Assembly: GCF_000220395.1 (NCBI RefSeq)
Contig: NW_004085941.1
Location: 62,001 to 126,000 of the forward strand
Source: Ichthyophthirius multifiliis
Taxonomy: Eukaryota > Ciliophora > Oligohymenophorea > Hymenostomatida
Length of the DNA stretch: 64,000 nt
Direction of reading: 5' to 3'
Numbering within the stretch: position 1 is the stretch's first letter; the number at the start of each line of letters is the position of its first letter. Positions 51,620 through 63,653 of this stretch are shown here, in pieces. The translations under genes were made by a program, and so were the position numbers. Under the pieces are notes generated by a model that was given only the letters and a program-made list of their open reading frames with translations, was not told the origin of the DNA and did no database searches.

Positions 51620-51948
51620 TTTAAAAAAAATAAAAAATGACAGTCTATTTTTCAAAACAAACCTAACAAAAATCTTCTTTTTTTTCGAAGAAATAAATTT
51701 CACTGTTTTCTAATAAATTTATTCATAATGAATATTTAAAAATATATATATTTTTTTAAAAATGTATGTTTTTATATCTTCTTTATAAACAAAAATATTG
51801 AAGGTTTTTCGTAATTTTTTTCTCCTTATTTTTTTTACATATTTATTTAAAATTATAATATAAAATTATTAATATATATATTTTATATATAAAAAATAAA
51901 AATATAAAAAACAAAAAATGTAAAGAATATTGCCAAAAATGGCGATTA

Positions 51949-52138
51949 ATTGGCACATTTATTATATCGGTTATATATTATTCCCTCTTTTACGTATATA
52001 ATATATTACTAATCCTTTTTTAGTCGATCTTTTGTATCAATAAGTCAATCTATTTATTTTCTTTTAAAAAATAAGATAATTAAATCTTAAAAAAATTCAA
52101 TTTTTAAAATAATCTAATTTTTAATTGGTTATTTTATT
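51949..52138 (-). promoter_or_regulatory. Two inverted CCAAT boxes upstream of H2A
   Basis: ATTGG occurs at 51949-51953 and 52134-52138, that is CCAAT on the minus strand, about 470 and 285 bases before the H2A ATG. Tetrahymena histone genes are known to carry a CCAAT-containing upstream element. Spacing and flanks do not match it exactly, so this is tentative. Confidence 0.3.
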
Positions 52139-52209
52139 TTAAATTAGGATAAATGTATTTCCTTTTTTATTTTATTATATAACATTAAAAAATGCAAAAG
52201 AAAAATTAC

Positions 52210-52212
<3 letters not shown>

Positions 52213-52272
<60 letters not shown>

Positions 52273-52306
52273 ATATATATATATACAAATATATATATAT
52301 ATTAAA
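52213..52306. repeat. (AT)n microsatellite upstream of H2A
   Basis: More than 40 AT units with two small interruptions (CT at about 52271, CAA at about 52286). Confidence 0.95.
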
Positions 52307-52418
52307 AATAAGGGCCTAAAAACATTATATATATAAAAAAAATTAAACAGGAATATAATAAATATTTAAAAAATAAAAATAAAAAAAAAACTAAAAAAAA
52401 AAACAAAAAAAATATCAA

Positions 52419-52823
52419 ATGAGCACAGCCGGAAAAGGAGGAAAAGCTAAAGGAAAAACCGCTTCATCTAAATAAGTATCTAGATCCAACAGAGCTGGTT
52501 TATAATTCCCAGTAGGAAGAATTTCTAGATTTTTAAGATAAGGAAGATACGCATAAAGAGTCGGATCAGGAGCCCCTGTTTACATGGCTGCTGTATTAGA
52601 ATATTTAGCTGCTGAAGTATTAGAATTAGCTGGAAACGCTGCCAAAGATAATAAAAAGACCAGAATAGTCCCAAGACATATTCTCTTAGCTATTAGAAAT
52701 GATGAAGAATTGAATAAATTAATGTCCAATACTACTATTGCTGATGGTGGTGTTTTACCCAACATTAACCCCATGTTATTACCATCAAAGACCAAAAAGT
52801 CTACTGAACCAGAAGCCTAATGA
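52419..52823 (+). CDS. H2A: Histone H2A, 134 aa
   Basis: An intronless frame from ATG 52419 to TGA 52821-52823. It starts [20 protein letters not shown] and continues [72 protein letters not shown] and [16 protein letters not shown], ending [11 protein letters not shown]. This is a canonical major H2A fold with the acidic-patch residues ([17 protein letters not shown]). The tail lacks an SQ-phi ending, so it is not the H2A.X type. TAA codons at conserved Gln positions (SKQV, GLQF) show the ciliate code directly. Codon use is markedly richer in G/C third positions than in any neighbour, as expected of a highly expressed gene. It packages DNA with H2B in nucleosomes. No other histone gene lies nearby. 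Confidence 0.98.
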
Positions 52824-54686
52824 TTTAAATTAAAAAATAGCTATTTTTATTATTTTATTTTATATATTTATTAATGTATTTTCTGTCTGTAGAGTTTTTT
52901 TTTTTAAATTATAATTTTTTTCAAAATTCTTTACATTTACTGTATATAAAAAAAGAGTATAATTTAATATAAAATCATAAATTAAATTATTTTTTTAAAA
53001 ATCGGGATTTATATATTAGATTTTGTTTAAATTATTTTAGTAAATTTTTTAAAAACTTATAGAAATAACTAAAACATATTACATTGTAAAAAATAAATGT
53101 AAATGTTAAAAATACATAGATTTGTTTTTTTTTAACAAAACTATTGATATATCAATTTAATTCATATAAAATAATATTGATAAAGAGCAATAGTCATTAT
53201 TATATTATTTTTTTATATTAATATAAATTACTATTTTATTTTTAAAAAATAAATAAATATAAATTTTTATTATTACTTATAAATAACATAAAAATATGGA
53301 AGACAAATTAATTACAAAAATCGATTGATTTGTAAGTTAAATTTTATCTAAAAAAGATAATTTAATCTTATCTTTTAATATTTAAAAGAGTTTGGTAATT
53401 TTGGAAATATATAAATAGTATTTGTTAGTTTTTTTATATAAATACTTGAACTATATATAATACTTTTTACAAATTTGACCTAAATTTTTATGCTAAAACA
53501 GTATTTAATTTTCTGAAAATACGGGAAAATATTAAAACTGGTAAGTATTTTCAGATTAAAAAATGACATTTGCAATAAAATTTGACATATATTGTGAAAA
53601 TAAAAATATTAGAGAAATATATGGCTTTTTGTTTTTAGAGACTATGTTCGAGAATTTTTTTATTAATTTTTAAGATGTGTTTTGTTTTCCATTCTTATCA
53701 TATTATTATAAATAATTTTATTACTGGATTCTTTATATGACCTGAATAAAATATTTAATAGAATAGGTATTTTTTATAAAATAAAAACATTTTAATATTT
53801 TTTTTAAAAAGAAAAATTAAATGAATGCTATTTTCTTTAATATAATGGATAGGAAATAAGTGAATTATTAGCAATTCATATAGTATATTATTTTAATTAT
53901 TATAAGTAAATATATTTGTATTTTATTTCAATCTCTTTCTTATTAATAAATTTGGGGTTATTATTTGTAGTAGAACCACCATTATTTTATTTTGATACTG
54001 GGAAAGAAAATAAGCAACCATAAATTTGTTAAAAATAAAAAAGACAAAATTATAAAAAAATGAATGTGAAGTATTATTAAATTCAAAAAATTATAGGTTA
54101 AAATTTGCTATAAATAATTTAATCTATTTTATTAAAAAAAATATGCAATAAGTTCTTGTTTAGTAATACTTTATGTTTAATTATATTATTTTTGGTGTCA
54201 ATGAAGTTTATCAATAATTTGCTTCGATATGTGTTTGAATTAATTAATTTTTTGACTTTGTTAATTAATGACACTTATTATATGTAGTTTTTGTATTTTT
54301 CAAATGAAAGAAAGCATTATTAAAGTATTATTTTTATCAATATAATTTTTCTATTTATATGCTTGATTTTAAAGCTTTCAATTTATTTTTTTCTGAACAT
54401 AAATTCATTAAATGTATATTTCTGCTTCTATATTGGTTGAATTAATAATTATTTATAGATTGGGAAATTCGGGATGTGTTTTAGTCCTTTATATTATTGA
54501 TTTAGCTCATAAATTTGGAATCAATGAAATAATTTTAATTGATGTTTTTGGATTTTTGATATGCCCTTTTAGTTTCTAATTGAATGTGAATAAATAAAAG
54601 TTTTTTTTATTATATTTTAATTTTATAAATAATGTATTTATATATATTTGCTTATTTTATTTTTTTTACAAAATATTTTATATTTT
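52824..54686. other. 1.9 kb region with weak, broken coding signal
   Basis: Mostly spacer to about 53600. From 53600 to 54600 the plus strand shows scattered coding-like pieces, e.g. VEPPLFYFDTGKENKQP at about 53970 and RLGNSGCVLVLYIIDLAHKF with GINEIILIDVFGFLICPF at about 54460-54570, without a start, a stable frame or a clear end. It may be a poorly spliced real gene or a decayed one. Confidence 0.3.
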
Positions 54687-55372
54687 TCATATGGGTTATT
54701 ATTATCTTGAATTTTATAGATATTAAGGTGTATTTTAACTTACTATATTGGATTATTCTTAATTTCCTTAAACTAATTTTTATCTTTCATCTTCTTATTT
54801 TTATTCTTCTTCTTCTTAATCTCTTATTAAGTTTTAGAATTGTTATTCTTTCTTTTACAAATTTAAAGAATTACTTAAAAATTTTCCTTTGAAATTTGAA
54901 GTTGCCTTTCTAGCTTCATGATTTGAAAAAACAGATAAATTAAATTTCCATAAAATTGCTAATAAAAAAGACATTACCATTAATGATAAAATTGCCATTC
55001 TATAACGAAATTAGTCATCAAATCCTGGAGAAAAACTAGCCGAAATTTTATTATCACTTTCTTTTGGAATCACTAATACTATTATTAATATTATTATTGG
55101 TATAAAACTTCCACCTACTGACACTAATCTTTTGTTTTGTTTTGTTTTATTTATTTATTTTTAATTTTATTTTACATTTATTATGTTGTGCCACGACTTA
55201 ATACACATATTAAAAATGATAATCCTATACCTATTATTATTGATATTACTCCACTACCTATTTATGAATTATTTTGTAAATCTAAAGTAGTTTTGGATGA
55301 TTTTGTATCTTGAGTATTTAATAATTAAAAAAGAATTGATATTAATAGTAATATTAATAGATTAGTTTTCAT
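54687..55372 (-). CDS. Membrane protein with signal peptide, 212 aa
   Basis: Two exons (55176-55372 and 54687-55128) flank a 47-nt intron with donor GTAAAA, phase 2. The N-terminus MKTNLLILLLISILFQLLN is a signal peptide, followed by a short polar ectodomain (QDTKSSKTTLDLQNNSQIGS). Hydrophobic helices follow: GVISIIIGIGLSFLICVL, then after the intron GGSFIPIIILIIVLVIP and RMAILSLMVMSFLLAIL. The C-terminal tail is charged and likely cytosolic (LIRDQEEEEQKQEDERQK). It ends NSRQQPI at TGA 54687-54689. Family not recognised; the overlapping plus-strand ORF at 54632-54892 is a shadow. Confidence 0.8.
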
Positions 55373-56581
55373 TTTTTATGTTTTATTTTTTAGAACAAAA
55401 TAAAATATGTTTAAAAAAATTTAAATTTTTAGAAAGATAAATATATATTTATATATTTTGTTATTAATAATAATATTTTAAAACTTATATTTATTAAAAT
55501 AGATAGTATTTTTATAATTTAAAAAAAAAAGTATTTACTTTAAAATTAAACTTTTTATTAAAAAACAATTTGAATATTTTTATATTTTAAATATCTAATT
55601 TATTTTCCTAAAGACTTATATTATTATTATAAAAATAATATTTCTGCAATAATATTAAGAATTTAATAAAAAATTAAAATTAAATATTCAAAATAATTTA
55701 AAGAAATTATATATATAATTATGCATTAAATTATAAACTATTTATTAGCAATATGTTGATATAATAATAAGAAATGGTATTTATAAAATAAAAAAGTACT
55801 TTTTAAATATAAAATTAAAAAAATAAGAAATACATTTTAATATTTAATATAAAATAAAAATTTTGAGTTAATTAATTAAAGTAAATATTAATATGTTGTT
55901 TTGAAGTTTTATTATAAATCTTTAAATACTATATTTCACAAAATAATATTAATTAACATAATATATATTTTGATAATTTACTTCCGAATCTCTTATTGGA
56001 TAAATTAAATTCAATAAATAAAAAATATTAAGACTTTTAATACTTAGGATGGTATTTATTTTATTATTAGGAAATTTTTATTCAATATAATTAAGCTTAA
56101 TAATAAAAAGTTAATATTTAGTAATTTTAAATCAAAATATCCTTAAAAATTTGGCAAAAATAATAATTTAATTGAATTAAAATATAAAAATGAAATAAAA
56201 AAATAAAGAACCCCCCCACCCTAATCAATTTTTTTCCTCCTTTTTTATTGACTGAATTTTTTGAAAATAAACAAGCCATAAAATAAAAAAATTCAATTTT
56301 AGAAGAATATTTATTATCAAAGAAAATATATAAAGTTTAAAAACCTTAAAACTATTTAATAATATGTATGTTTGAGTATTACTAATTAAATATATAGTAT
56401 ATATTAAAATATATTTTTTAATTACAAATGCATGCTTTTTGTATTATAAAAAAAATGCTGAAAAATTTATATTTATTTTATATAAATAACATATTGTTTA
56501 ACATTAAATTTATATAATTTATTTATTTTATTTTTTAAATTTTTATAAAAAAATTCTAAATTAATTATGATCTTTATTTTC
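55373..56581. other. 1.2 kb spacer with a C-rich tract
   Basis: AT-rich, lying upstream of the signal-peptide gene and downstream of Rab4. Its only notable element is the tract CCCCCCCACCCTAATC at 56211-56226, followed by a pyrimidine-rich stretch to about 56247. Confidence 0.6.
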
Positions 56582-56939
56582 TCAACATTAACAATACTAA
56601 CCATTTACATTTTAATTTTATTATTAAGAGGCTTTTGTGTTTATATTAAATTCTAATTTTGGCTTTAATTCATTATTGTCAATAATTCCTTTTTCAACCA
56701 TATCCATTATTTATTTAGTTACTTATACAAAACCTTATTCTACATTGTCACCTGTATTGGCTGATGTTTCATAAAATAAAACATTATTTTCATCGCAAAA
56801 TCTCTTCGCTTCTTAATATGTAACTTATCTTTCTTCTAATAAATCGCATTTGTTTCCAAAAACAGCTATTTAAATGTCATTTCTTGCTAAATCTCTAGCA
56901 TCTTAAATCCATTATTTAACACTGTGAAATGTATCGATT

Positions 56940-56995
<56 letters not shown>

Positions 56996-57341
56996 ATTAA
57001 ATTTACCTTGTCATATCATATACTATTATTGCTCCCAATGCTCCTCTATAATATGTACGTGCAACAGATTTAAATCTTTCTTAACCTGCAGTATCCCATA
57101 TTTATAGCTTTATATTTTTGTTTTATAAACTTAATATTTTAGAACCAAATTCAACTCCTATTGTATATGTTGAATTTTTTTTGACTTTATTTTAAAATAA
57201 ATGATTATAAATATTATTTTTTTTACATTCTCCCTCTATAAAATGATGTAAAATACATGTTTTTCCACAGCTTGTGTTTCCTATTATTATAAATTTATAT
57301 AAGGTATCGTATTATTAAGATTGCTTTTATATTTTTTCCAT
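56582..57341 (-). CDS. RAB4: Rab4-type small GTPase, 216 aa
   Basis: Three exons: 57227-57341, 57007-57184 and 56582-56939, with introns of 42 and 67 nt (phases 1 and 2). The nucleotide-binding boxes are all present: GNTSCGKT (P-loop), STYTIGVEFGSKIL (switch I, with the invariant Thr), WDTAGQERFKSV (switch II), GNKCDL and ETSAN. YKFIIIGN at the start, TIGVEFGSKI and FVQVTKQIMDM-like sequence near the end fit Rab4/Rab14, Rab4 best. The C-terminus is Cys-Gln-Cys, a double geranylgeranylation motif; its middle codon is TAA, so the standard code would cut it off. Rab4 proteins act in early endosome recycling. The second intron consists largely of an (AT)n array. Stop TGA at 56582-56584. Confidence 0.93.
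56942..56991. repeat. (AT)n microsatellite in a Rab4 intron
   Basis: About 25 AT units filling most of the 67-base intron at 56940-57006. Confidence 0.95.
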
Positions 57342-58122
57342 TTTTTATTTTAAATAAATAAATCCTTTTTTTATAATAATATTTTTATTTAAAAAAATTT
57401 TAATTATTAAAATTTTTTATTATATAAAAAAATGTAATTATATAAATTTATATTTTGTTTGATTTTTTTTTTTAATTGAAAAGCAAAATAGTTAAAAACG
57501 GTTTTTATATTATTTGATAAAAATATATATTATATTATATTACTTATAAATTTTTATTTTTAATAATTAAAATTTTTTAAATTTATAAAAATTATTATTT
57601 TATACATAGAATGCTTTATTTATATAAATAAATTATAATCTAGATTTTTTAAAAGTTTATTTTAATTTAAAAATATTTAATTATTTATAAACTAATGTCT
57701 GCAAATTTAAAAAATAATTATTTTAAAATACAAAAAAAAATTATAATTTATGAAATAAAAATGTTATATTTAAAATTATTCTAATAAATTAAAATATTTT
57801 ATATTTATATAAAACTATATTAAAATTATTTAATTATATATTATGGATTAAATTTCATTTTTTTATTTATAATAAGTTACTTAATTATTTTTAAAAAAAA
57901 TAAAAATACTATTATTATTATTATGATATTTTTTTTTAGGATTCTAATTAAATTTTTTATTATTATAATTATTATATTTTTAATTTGTATATATAAATTT
58001 TTACCTTTTAAATAAATAATAATTTTGTATTTTTAAATTAATAAAAATATTTTTTTTAATAAAATTTATATTTTATTTTATTTTATTTTAAGAAAGATAA
58101 AAATAAATAATATATATTAAAA
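57342..58122. other. Divergent AT-rich spacer
   Basis: Lies between the starts of Rab4 (-) and the PAS membrane protein (+) and so must hold both promoters. No motif stands out. Confidence 0.5.
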
Positions 58123-61100
58123 ATGTAAAAAAATACTAAATTATATTCAGTTTTTTTATAGAATATATTAGAAATTATGGAAGATTAACCCAATTTTATA
58201 ATCCCAGAATAAATATATTTAATAGCTTTGGTAATTTATTTTTTTCAAGCAAGTGGATATTTTTTTTGTATATCTTAACCAAAACCATTAGATGAAATAA
58301 AATTTATGTTTTTAGCCAAAATAAATGAACTATCAACTGGTACATTCCTTCTTTCATTAAGAGCAATTGATTCATTAACATTAACATTTTTCTGCTTAAT
58401 GTCTGAAATAACAATTTTATATTACATATATTTAATAACATTAACTTATTTGAAGAATTATCAGAAACAATGGCATCAAAAAAAAATGAAATTTTTTTTT
58501 GGAATAAATTCAGTATTGAATGTATATTTTAGTTTTTATTAATGGATTTTTTTCATTCCTTTTTTAGAAATAAATTTGGCTGTCTTGTCTTGTAATCAGA
58601 ATGCATTTTTGTAAGAATTTCAAAATAAAAATAATTGCTAAAAGAAACCTGTCGAAATTATTATTGTGGCCTCAATCACGATTATTTTAGTCATTTTCAC
58701 AAGTTTTTAAGTTATGTTTCTTTTTAGAAATTATGCCTTTTGTGAGAAAAATATTTTGAAAAGATAATTTTTCTATGTCTAAATTATTTAGCTTTCTTGT
58801 TATTTTGCACTTATTTTTATTTATTATATTAATTAAAATACTTTTTCAGTTTTTTAGTAGTTATTTTCACACATTTTAGGATTTTTTACAATTTATGATA
58901 TAATAAAAAATTATCCTTTTAGAAATTAAAAAGTTTAACTTTGTTATATAGCAGGAACTGGGTATTATGAAATTAGTAATATTATAATTACTTTTTGGAT
59001 TTATACAGATTATATAAAAGATACAGATTTATTTTATTATATAGTTTTTATTAATACACTTTTTACTGCTATTATATATAAATATTAATAACATTAATAT
59101 CAGTGTATTCTATAATTAGACTTTTAAAATATTTAAAAGTAAGAATTTTTTTTTTTTATTTATAAATTTTTTATATTTATATTACTTTTTAACATTTTTT
59201 TTTTTTATGTAATATTTTTATAAAAAAACAATCGATAAAAATGCGAGAAAAAATAGATAATACACTTTTTTGATTGAGTTTTTAAAAAAAATTACAAAAA
59301 AAAAAACATGCTAAAAAGTAGTATAAATATATTTATATATATGTATATTAAATATATATAAATAAATAGTAATTACATTTAAATAGATTTTTATTTAGAA
59401 TAAATATATACTCTTACCATAAAATATTAAAAAAGTGAAAAATCTAAAATATAGTTGTGTTAAACTTTGAGCTTTCATATAGAAACCTGTATAAATGTAT
59501 TTTGTATATGCAAAACTGAATAATTTATTGACTTTAAAAGTAATATTATAAACAAGGAAAATATATATATTTTAATTGATGATATATTTAACTAATATCT
59601 AAACTCATAAATTATATAAAAAGATAAAACATAATACGAGCATGTGATATTAAAATATGTATCTTACTTATATAAGATAAGAAATAATTAAATAAAGTCA
59701 TAATTTTAATTAAAAAATTTTTAAAATAATAATAAAAATGCAAATATTTATACAAAAATAATAAGTAAAGTTATAATAGATAATATAGAAGCAAAGATGC
59801 TCTAGAAATAAAAACAAATGGAAAATTAATAAAAAAATTAAATACTTGATATTTAAGAAATATTAAATGCAGATAAATATAAATATAAATTTATTTAATT
59901 TATGAGTTCTTTTATTTATCAAAAAATCGAATTGCTATCTTATCTTAAAAAAGGCATTAATTCAATCGATGATTTTGAAAAAGTAACTTTAAAGTTTTCT
60001 TAAAGCAGTGAATTATTGAAAAATTTATATAATAAATAAATTCTTCTCTAGGCAAATAGAAAAAAAGATTTGCCTTAAAAAATTATTTATTTGAAAGTAT
60101 TTTTATTTTAATAGTATAAACTTTTATACTTTATTATTATTTATTTAAACAAAAAAGATGGTTTCAATATATAAATGTTTAGTTTTGACTTAGTATTTTA
60201 CTTCATATTAATACGAATAATAATACTTTGATTAAAAGTAAGATCAAAGTTAAGTTTTGTCTAAATAAATGAATGATTTAAACATTTTATAAGGAAATCT
60301 TATAGTATTTTAAGTAAGTTTATCAAAAGAAAAAGGAAAAATTATACTTTAAAATTAATTTAAACTATCAAAATTATTTGGTTATTCAAAATAAGAGTTC
60401 TAACAAATAAATTCTATAAACTTTTTGATGCCAAAAGTAATAGGAAGAATTCATGATGACCTAATATATAATATGATTGAAAAAGGTCATTCTTTTAAGC
60501 TTTAGAATAATTTTAAAACGTTTGCTTTAAAAAAATAAGGATTTATTTTTCCCATTTAATTATATATTGACTTTGTTTATGAACTATATGATGATTTTTG
60601 TGTAAATGTAGCTATTATGTCTTAGTAAAATGATTATTAATATATTAATTTTTATCTAGACGGTAAAATTTAGGGTATTACACAAGACTTGTATTATTTG
60701 TTATTTTCAGCAAATTCCTCAAAATTAACTAAATAAAATTTAAAAATGTTTTAAGGGAAATAAACAATAATTGATTTATAAACTTTTTATTAAAAAATTA
60801 GTGTATTTTTATTGATTCCTAAATTAATTTAAATAATAAAAAGCCATTAAATGAATTCGAGTAAAAGAGAAATATAAACCTCATAGTACTACTAAATGGT
60901 AAGATATTAGAATCTTAAAAATGAAAATGAATAATAAAATTGGGAATATATAGTAAAAAATGAAAACGCAATATTAAAAATTCCAATGAATTTAATAGGT
61001 TTATAAAATATATATGATATAGAAATATATTCATAATGTAAATTAAGAAGTTAAACAAATTTTTAAATAAATACGAATAATTCAATTAATTCTATTAGTG

Positions 61101-63653
61101 ATTCCAAAAACTACTCTATTTTCTAAATTAATTTTAATTTAATTTTTACATTAATTAGTTATGTCAAAAATAATGTAGTTTTAAATGAATAGTTCTATAG
61201 TTTGGAAATTATTGCTATTTAGGAAATTTTAGATTAAAGTAATTGCATTAATTCTAATGATTCTTTGTCTAATCTAGATAAATATAATTAAATTAATAAA
61301 AGCGAAACTAAATATTAAACTTTATATAAAAGTAATCAAAAGAGTTAAAAAAAGTCACTTTTTAGCAGCAAAAAAACATAAAAAAACAAAAACATAATAA
61401 TTTATGATCCTTAAAATAATTAAGATTCAACTGTATTTTAATCAAAAAATTATCGAAATAATATTGATGATTAAACTAATTATAAATGTGTTGATTAGTC
61501 AGATAGTTTATATTAATTTAAAAATATAGATTTTTCAAATAATTATACTTAATAACTTACTAGAAATAGCTTAATTAAAGGGCTTTAGAAAAATCCATCT
61601 TTCAAATATTATGATTATGATAATCAAAATAATAGTTAAAACATAACTAAAGTTGATATTAATAAAAAAGATGTTAACCTATAAAGTTATAAACCCTAAT
61701 TTAGAAATAATAATTAAGATCAATAATTAAATAATAGTACTCAACCTGCTAATATTTTTAGTAATTATTTAAAATAATAAGAAAATTTTATTATTTAAAA
61801 GCTTTTGAATTAAAAAAACAGTAAATGCTATTACCTTATAAATATTTTAATATGTAAAAAAAATATTATTTAAAAATTTATATAAAGTTATTTTTATTGT
61901 TAGTTTTTTATATAGCTTTATTCATAATTATTATTTTTAGCTTTTTAATTTAATTTTAAAGACAACTTTAATAAATGTTATAATAAGTAAATTAATATCT
62001 ACCTATTTTACAAATTCAGACTTAATATTAAAATTAATTTTTGAATAGTCTTATTACTTATAAAATAAGTTTAGACAATGTATACCTTTAGTAATTTTAA
62101 GATTAATATAAAAAGAAAAAACATAATAATTGCTTATAAATTAAAGATAAATATATAAGTTTAATATTAGAAAATAAATACGTATACTAATATAACTACA
62201 ATGAATTAAATTATAATAATATAGAAGTAACTATTTATTCTTAAAAGTAAAAAAATATTAAAAAAAAAAAAAAAACTAATAATAAAAATATAGTTAAACA
62301 ATATTAAGAAAAACAACTATTTATGAATTTAATTAGTTAAATTTGCTATCTGTAAATGATATATGTTTATAAGATTCTAGTTAGAATAGATTTATAAAAA
62401 ATGAATATTTATATTATATGATAGACAACGTTCTTTAAAATTATGAAAAAATGAATAAAATAAAAGAAAAACAAAAGAAGATTATTAAGAAATAAGAAAT
62501 TAAGCAAGTCATATTTTAATAATCTATTATGGAATTTCAACTCTTTCCTTTTTATTTTAGCATTATCCTCACTACCTATAATAAACAATATAGTGTTGCA
62601 CAAATAAAAAATCCTTCTTTTAATATCAAGAATAAGTACAAAAGAATGCGAAAATTATATATTCAAATTAAAAAATGCATTATATTTTATGGAAGATTAA
62701 AATGAAGAATGGTTAAATTAAAATTTTGTGGAATTAATATTAATAAAGGATTAAAAAAGTAATAATAAATTATAAAAACAATTATCTACTAAGATGCCTG
62801 TTAATTAATTTAAAAAAATAAGTATTTGATTTTTGTATTCATATACGGGATATTTACAATGAGTATAATTTTCGTTGCTTGCTTATTTGGTTATAATTAT
62901 GTCAATAAAGTCGAATAAATTTTCATTTTTTAATAACAAACTTTTTAGGCAATTTTAAGCTGCAATTAAATGATTGTTACAAGCGAAATTCTGGCTTCTT
63001 AATAATTTTTATTTAAAAATTAATAAAATTATTTTCTAAGTACTAATATTTAATCTATTTATACTTTTTTTTAAGAATAAATGTATACGGTTTAATAATA
63101 CATAAATAATTTTACTTCACTACTATAAAATTCATAAATTCGAAGTCAATAAGAGAATGAAATAAAAAAATTATTTTAAAGTAATATTTGTAATTAAAAT
63201 ATATAATCTATTAATTGTGAAAAATATTAAGAGTATTTAAAAAGTGGAGTTTCGGGATTTCTTAGTTAATATATTTAATTTTTTTCATTTAATGATAGCA
63301 TATTTCTTGATTAAAAAAAATAAGAATAGATTTATTAGTATTTAAATTCTAAAGATTATGAATTTTTAATAGGTTAAGCTTTTTCTTTAACTATTCCTAT
63401 ATTTATTTAAATTTAAAAATTTATTTGTGATTATAATTTATTATTTATTAAAAATTCTATAGTTTTTTTTATTATTTATTTTAGTGTGTTTATTCCACTT
63501 AATATTTTAATAATGATTTATATAAGGAGAAAAATTTAATAAATAATTAATTAAGAAATAAGAAGTATTAATTTTGCTTTAACATGTATTCCTCATGAGA
63601 AATTATAAGATTAAATTACTATTTTTATGTTAAAATAAATTTAATAATTATGA
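58123..63653 (+). CDS. Large multi-pass membrane protein with PAS domain (ciliate type)
   Basis: Proposed exons: 58123-59138, about 59436-60096, 60158-61853, 61904-62246, 62294-62429, 62467-62799 and 62823-63653, about 1670 aa. The N-terminal third has eight or more hydrophobic helices with ciliate-family landmarks (WIFFIPFLEINLAVLSCNQN, FLFRNYAFCEKNILKRQFF). HIETCINVFCICKTEQF follows, then a helical linker. A PAS-like domain at 60240-60750 reads VSLSKEKGKIILQNQFKLSK, LFGYSKQEFQQI and INFLMPKVIGRIHDDLIYNM. A Ser/Asn-rich linker leads to further helices (INILIFFYIALFIIIIFSFL; FVFIYGIFTMSIIFVACLFG; VFFIIYFSVFIPLNILIMIY) around Gln-rich loops. The start is the first in-frame ATG; TGA 63651-63653 ends it. 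Such proteins are an expanded, uncharacterised family in Tetrahymena and Paramecium, thought to be sensory. The acceptor of the first intron (59139 onward) is ambiguous, and two adjacent genes remain possible. Confidence 0.65.

Larger units (their letters stand above)
50880..52418. other. Spacer upstream of histone H2A
   Basis: Plain A/T for the first 700 bases, then a perfect hairpin (51587-51619), two ATTGG boxes and a long (AT)n array ending about 110 bases before the H2A start. Confidence 0.6.

Noticed and set aside
52580-52795. Minus-strand ORF of 71 codons opposite H2A
   Set aside because: Pure shadow of the histone gene.
54632-54892. Plus-strand ORF of 86 codons, very hydrophobic
   Set aside because: Antisense of the charged C-terminal tail of the signal-peptide membrane protein.
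59275-59277. TGA as the end of a separate 384-aa membrane protein
   Set aside because: The same frame resumes downstream with the Cys segment expected next in the family, and a GTAAGA donor lies at 59139; an intron is preferred, though two genes remain possible.
62409-62603. Minus-strand ORF of 64 codons
   Set aside because: Antisense of PAS-protein exons, which are supported by family motifs and consistent splicing.
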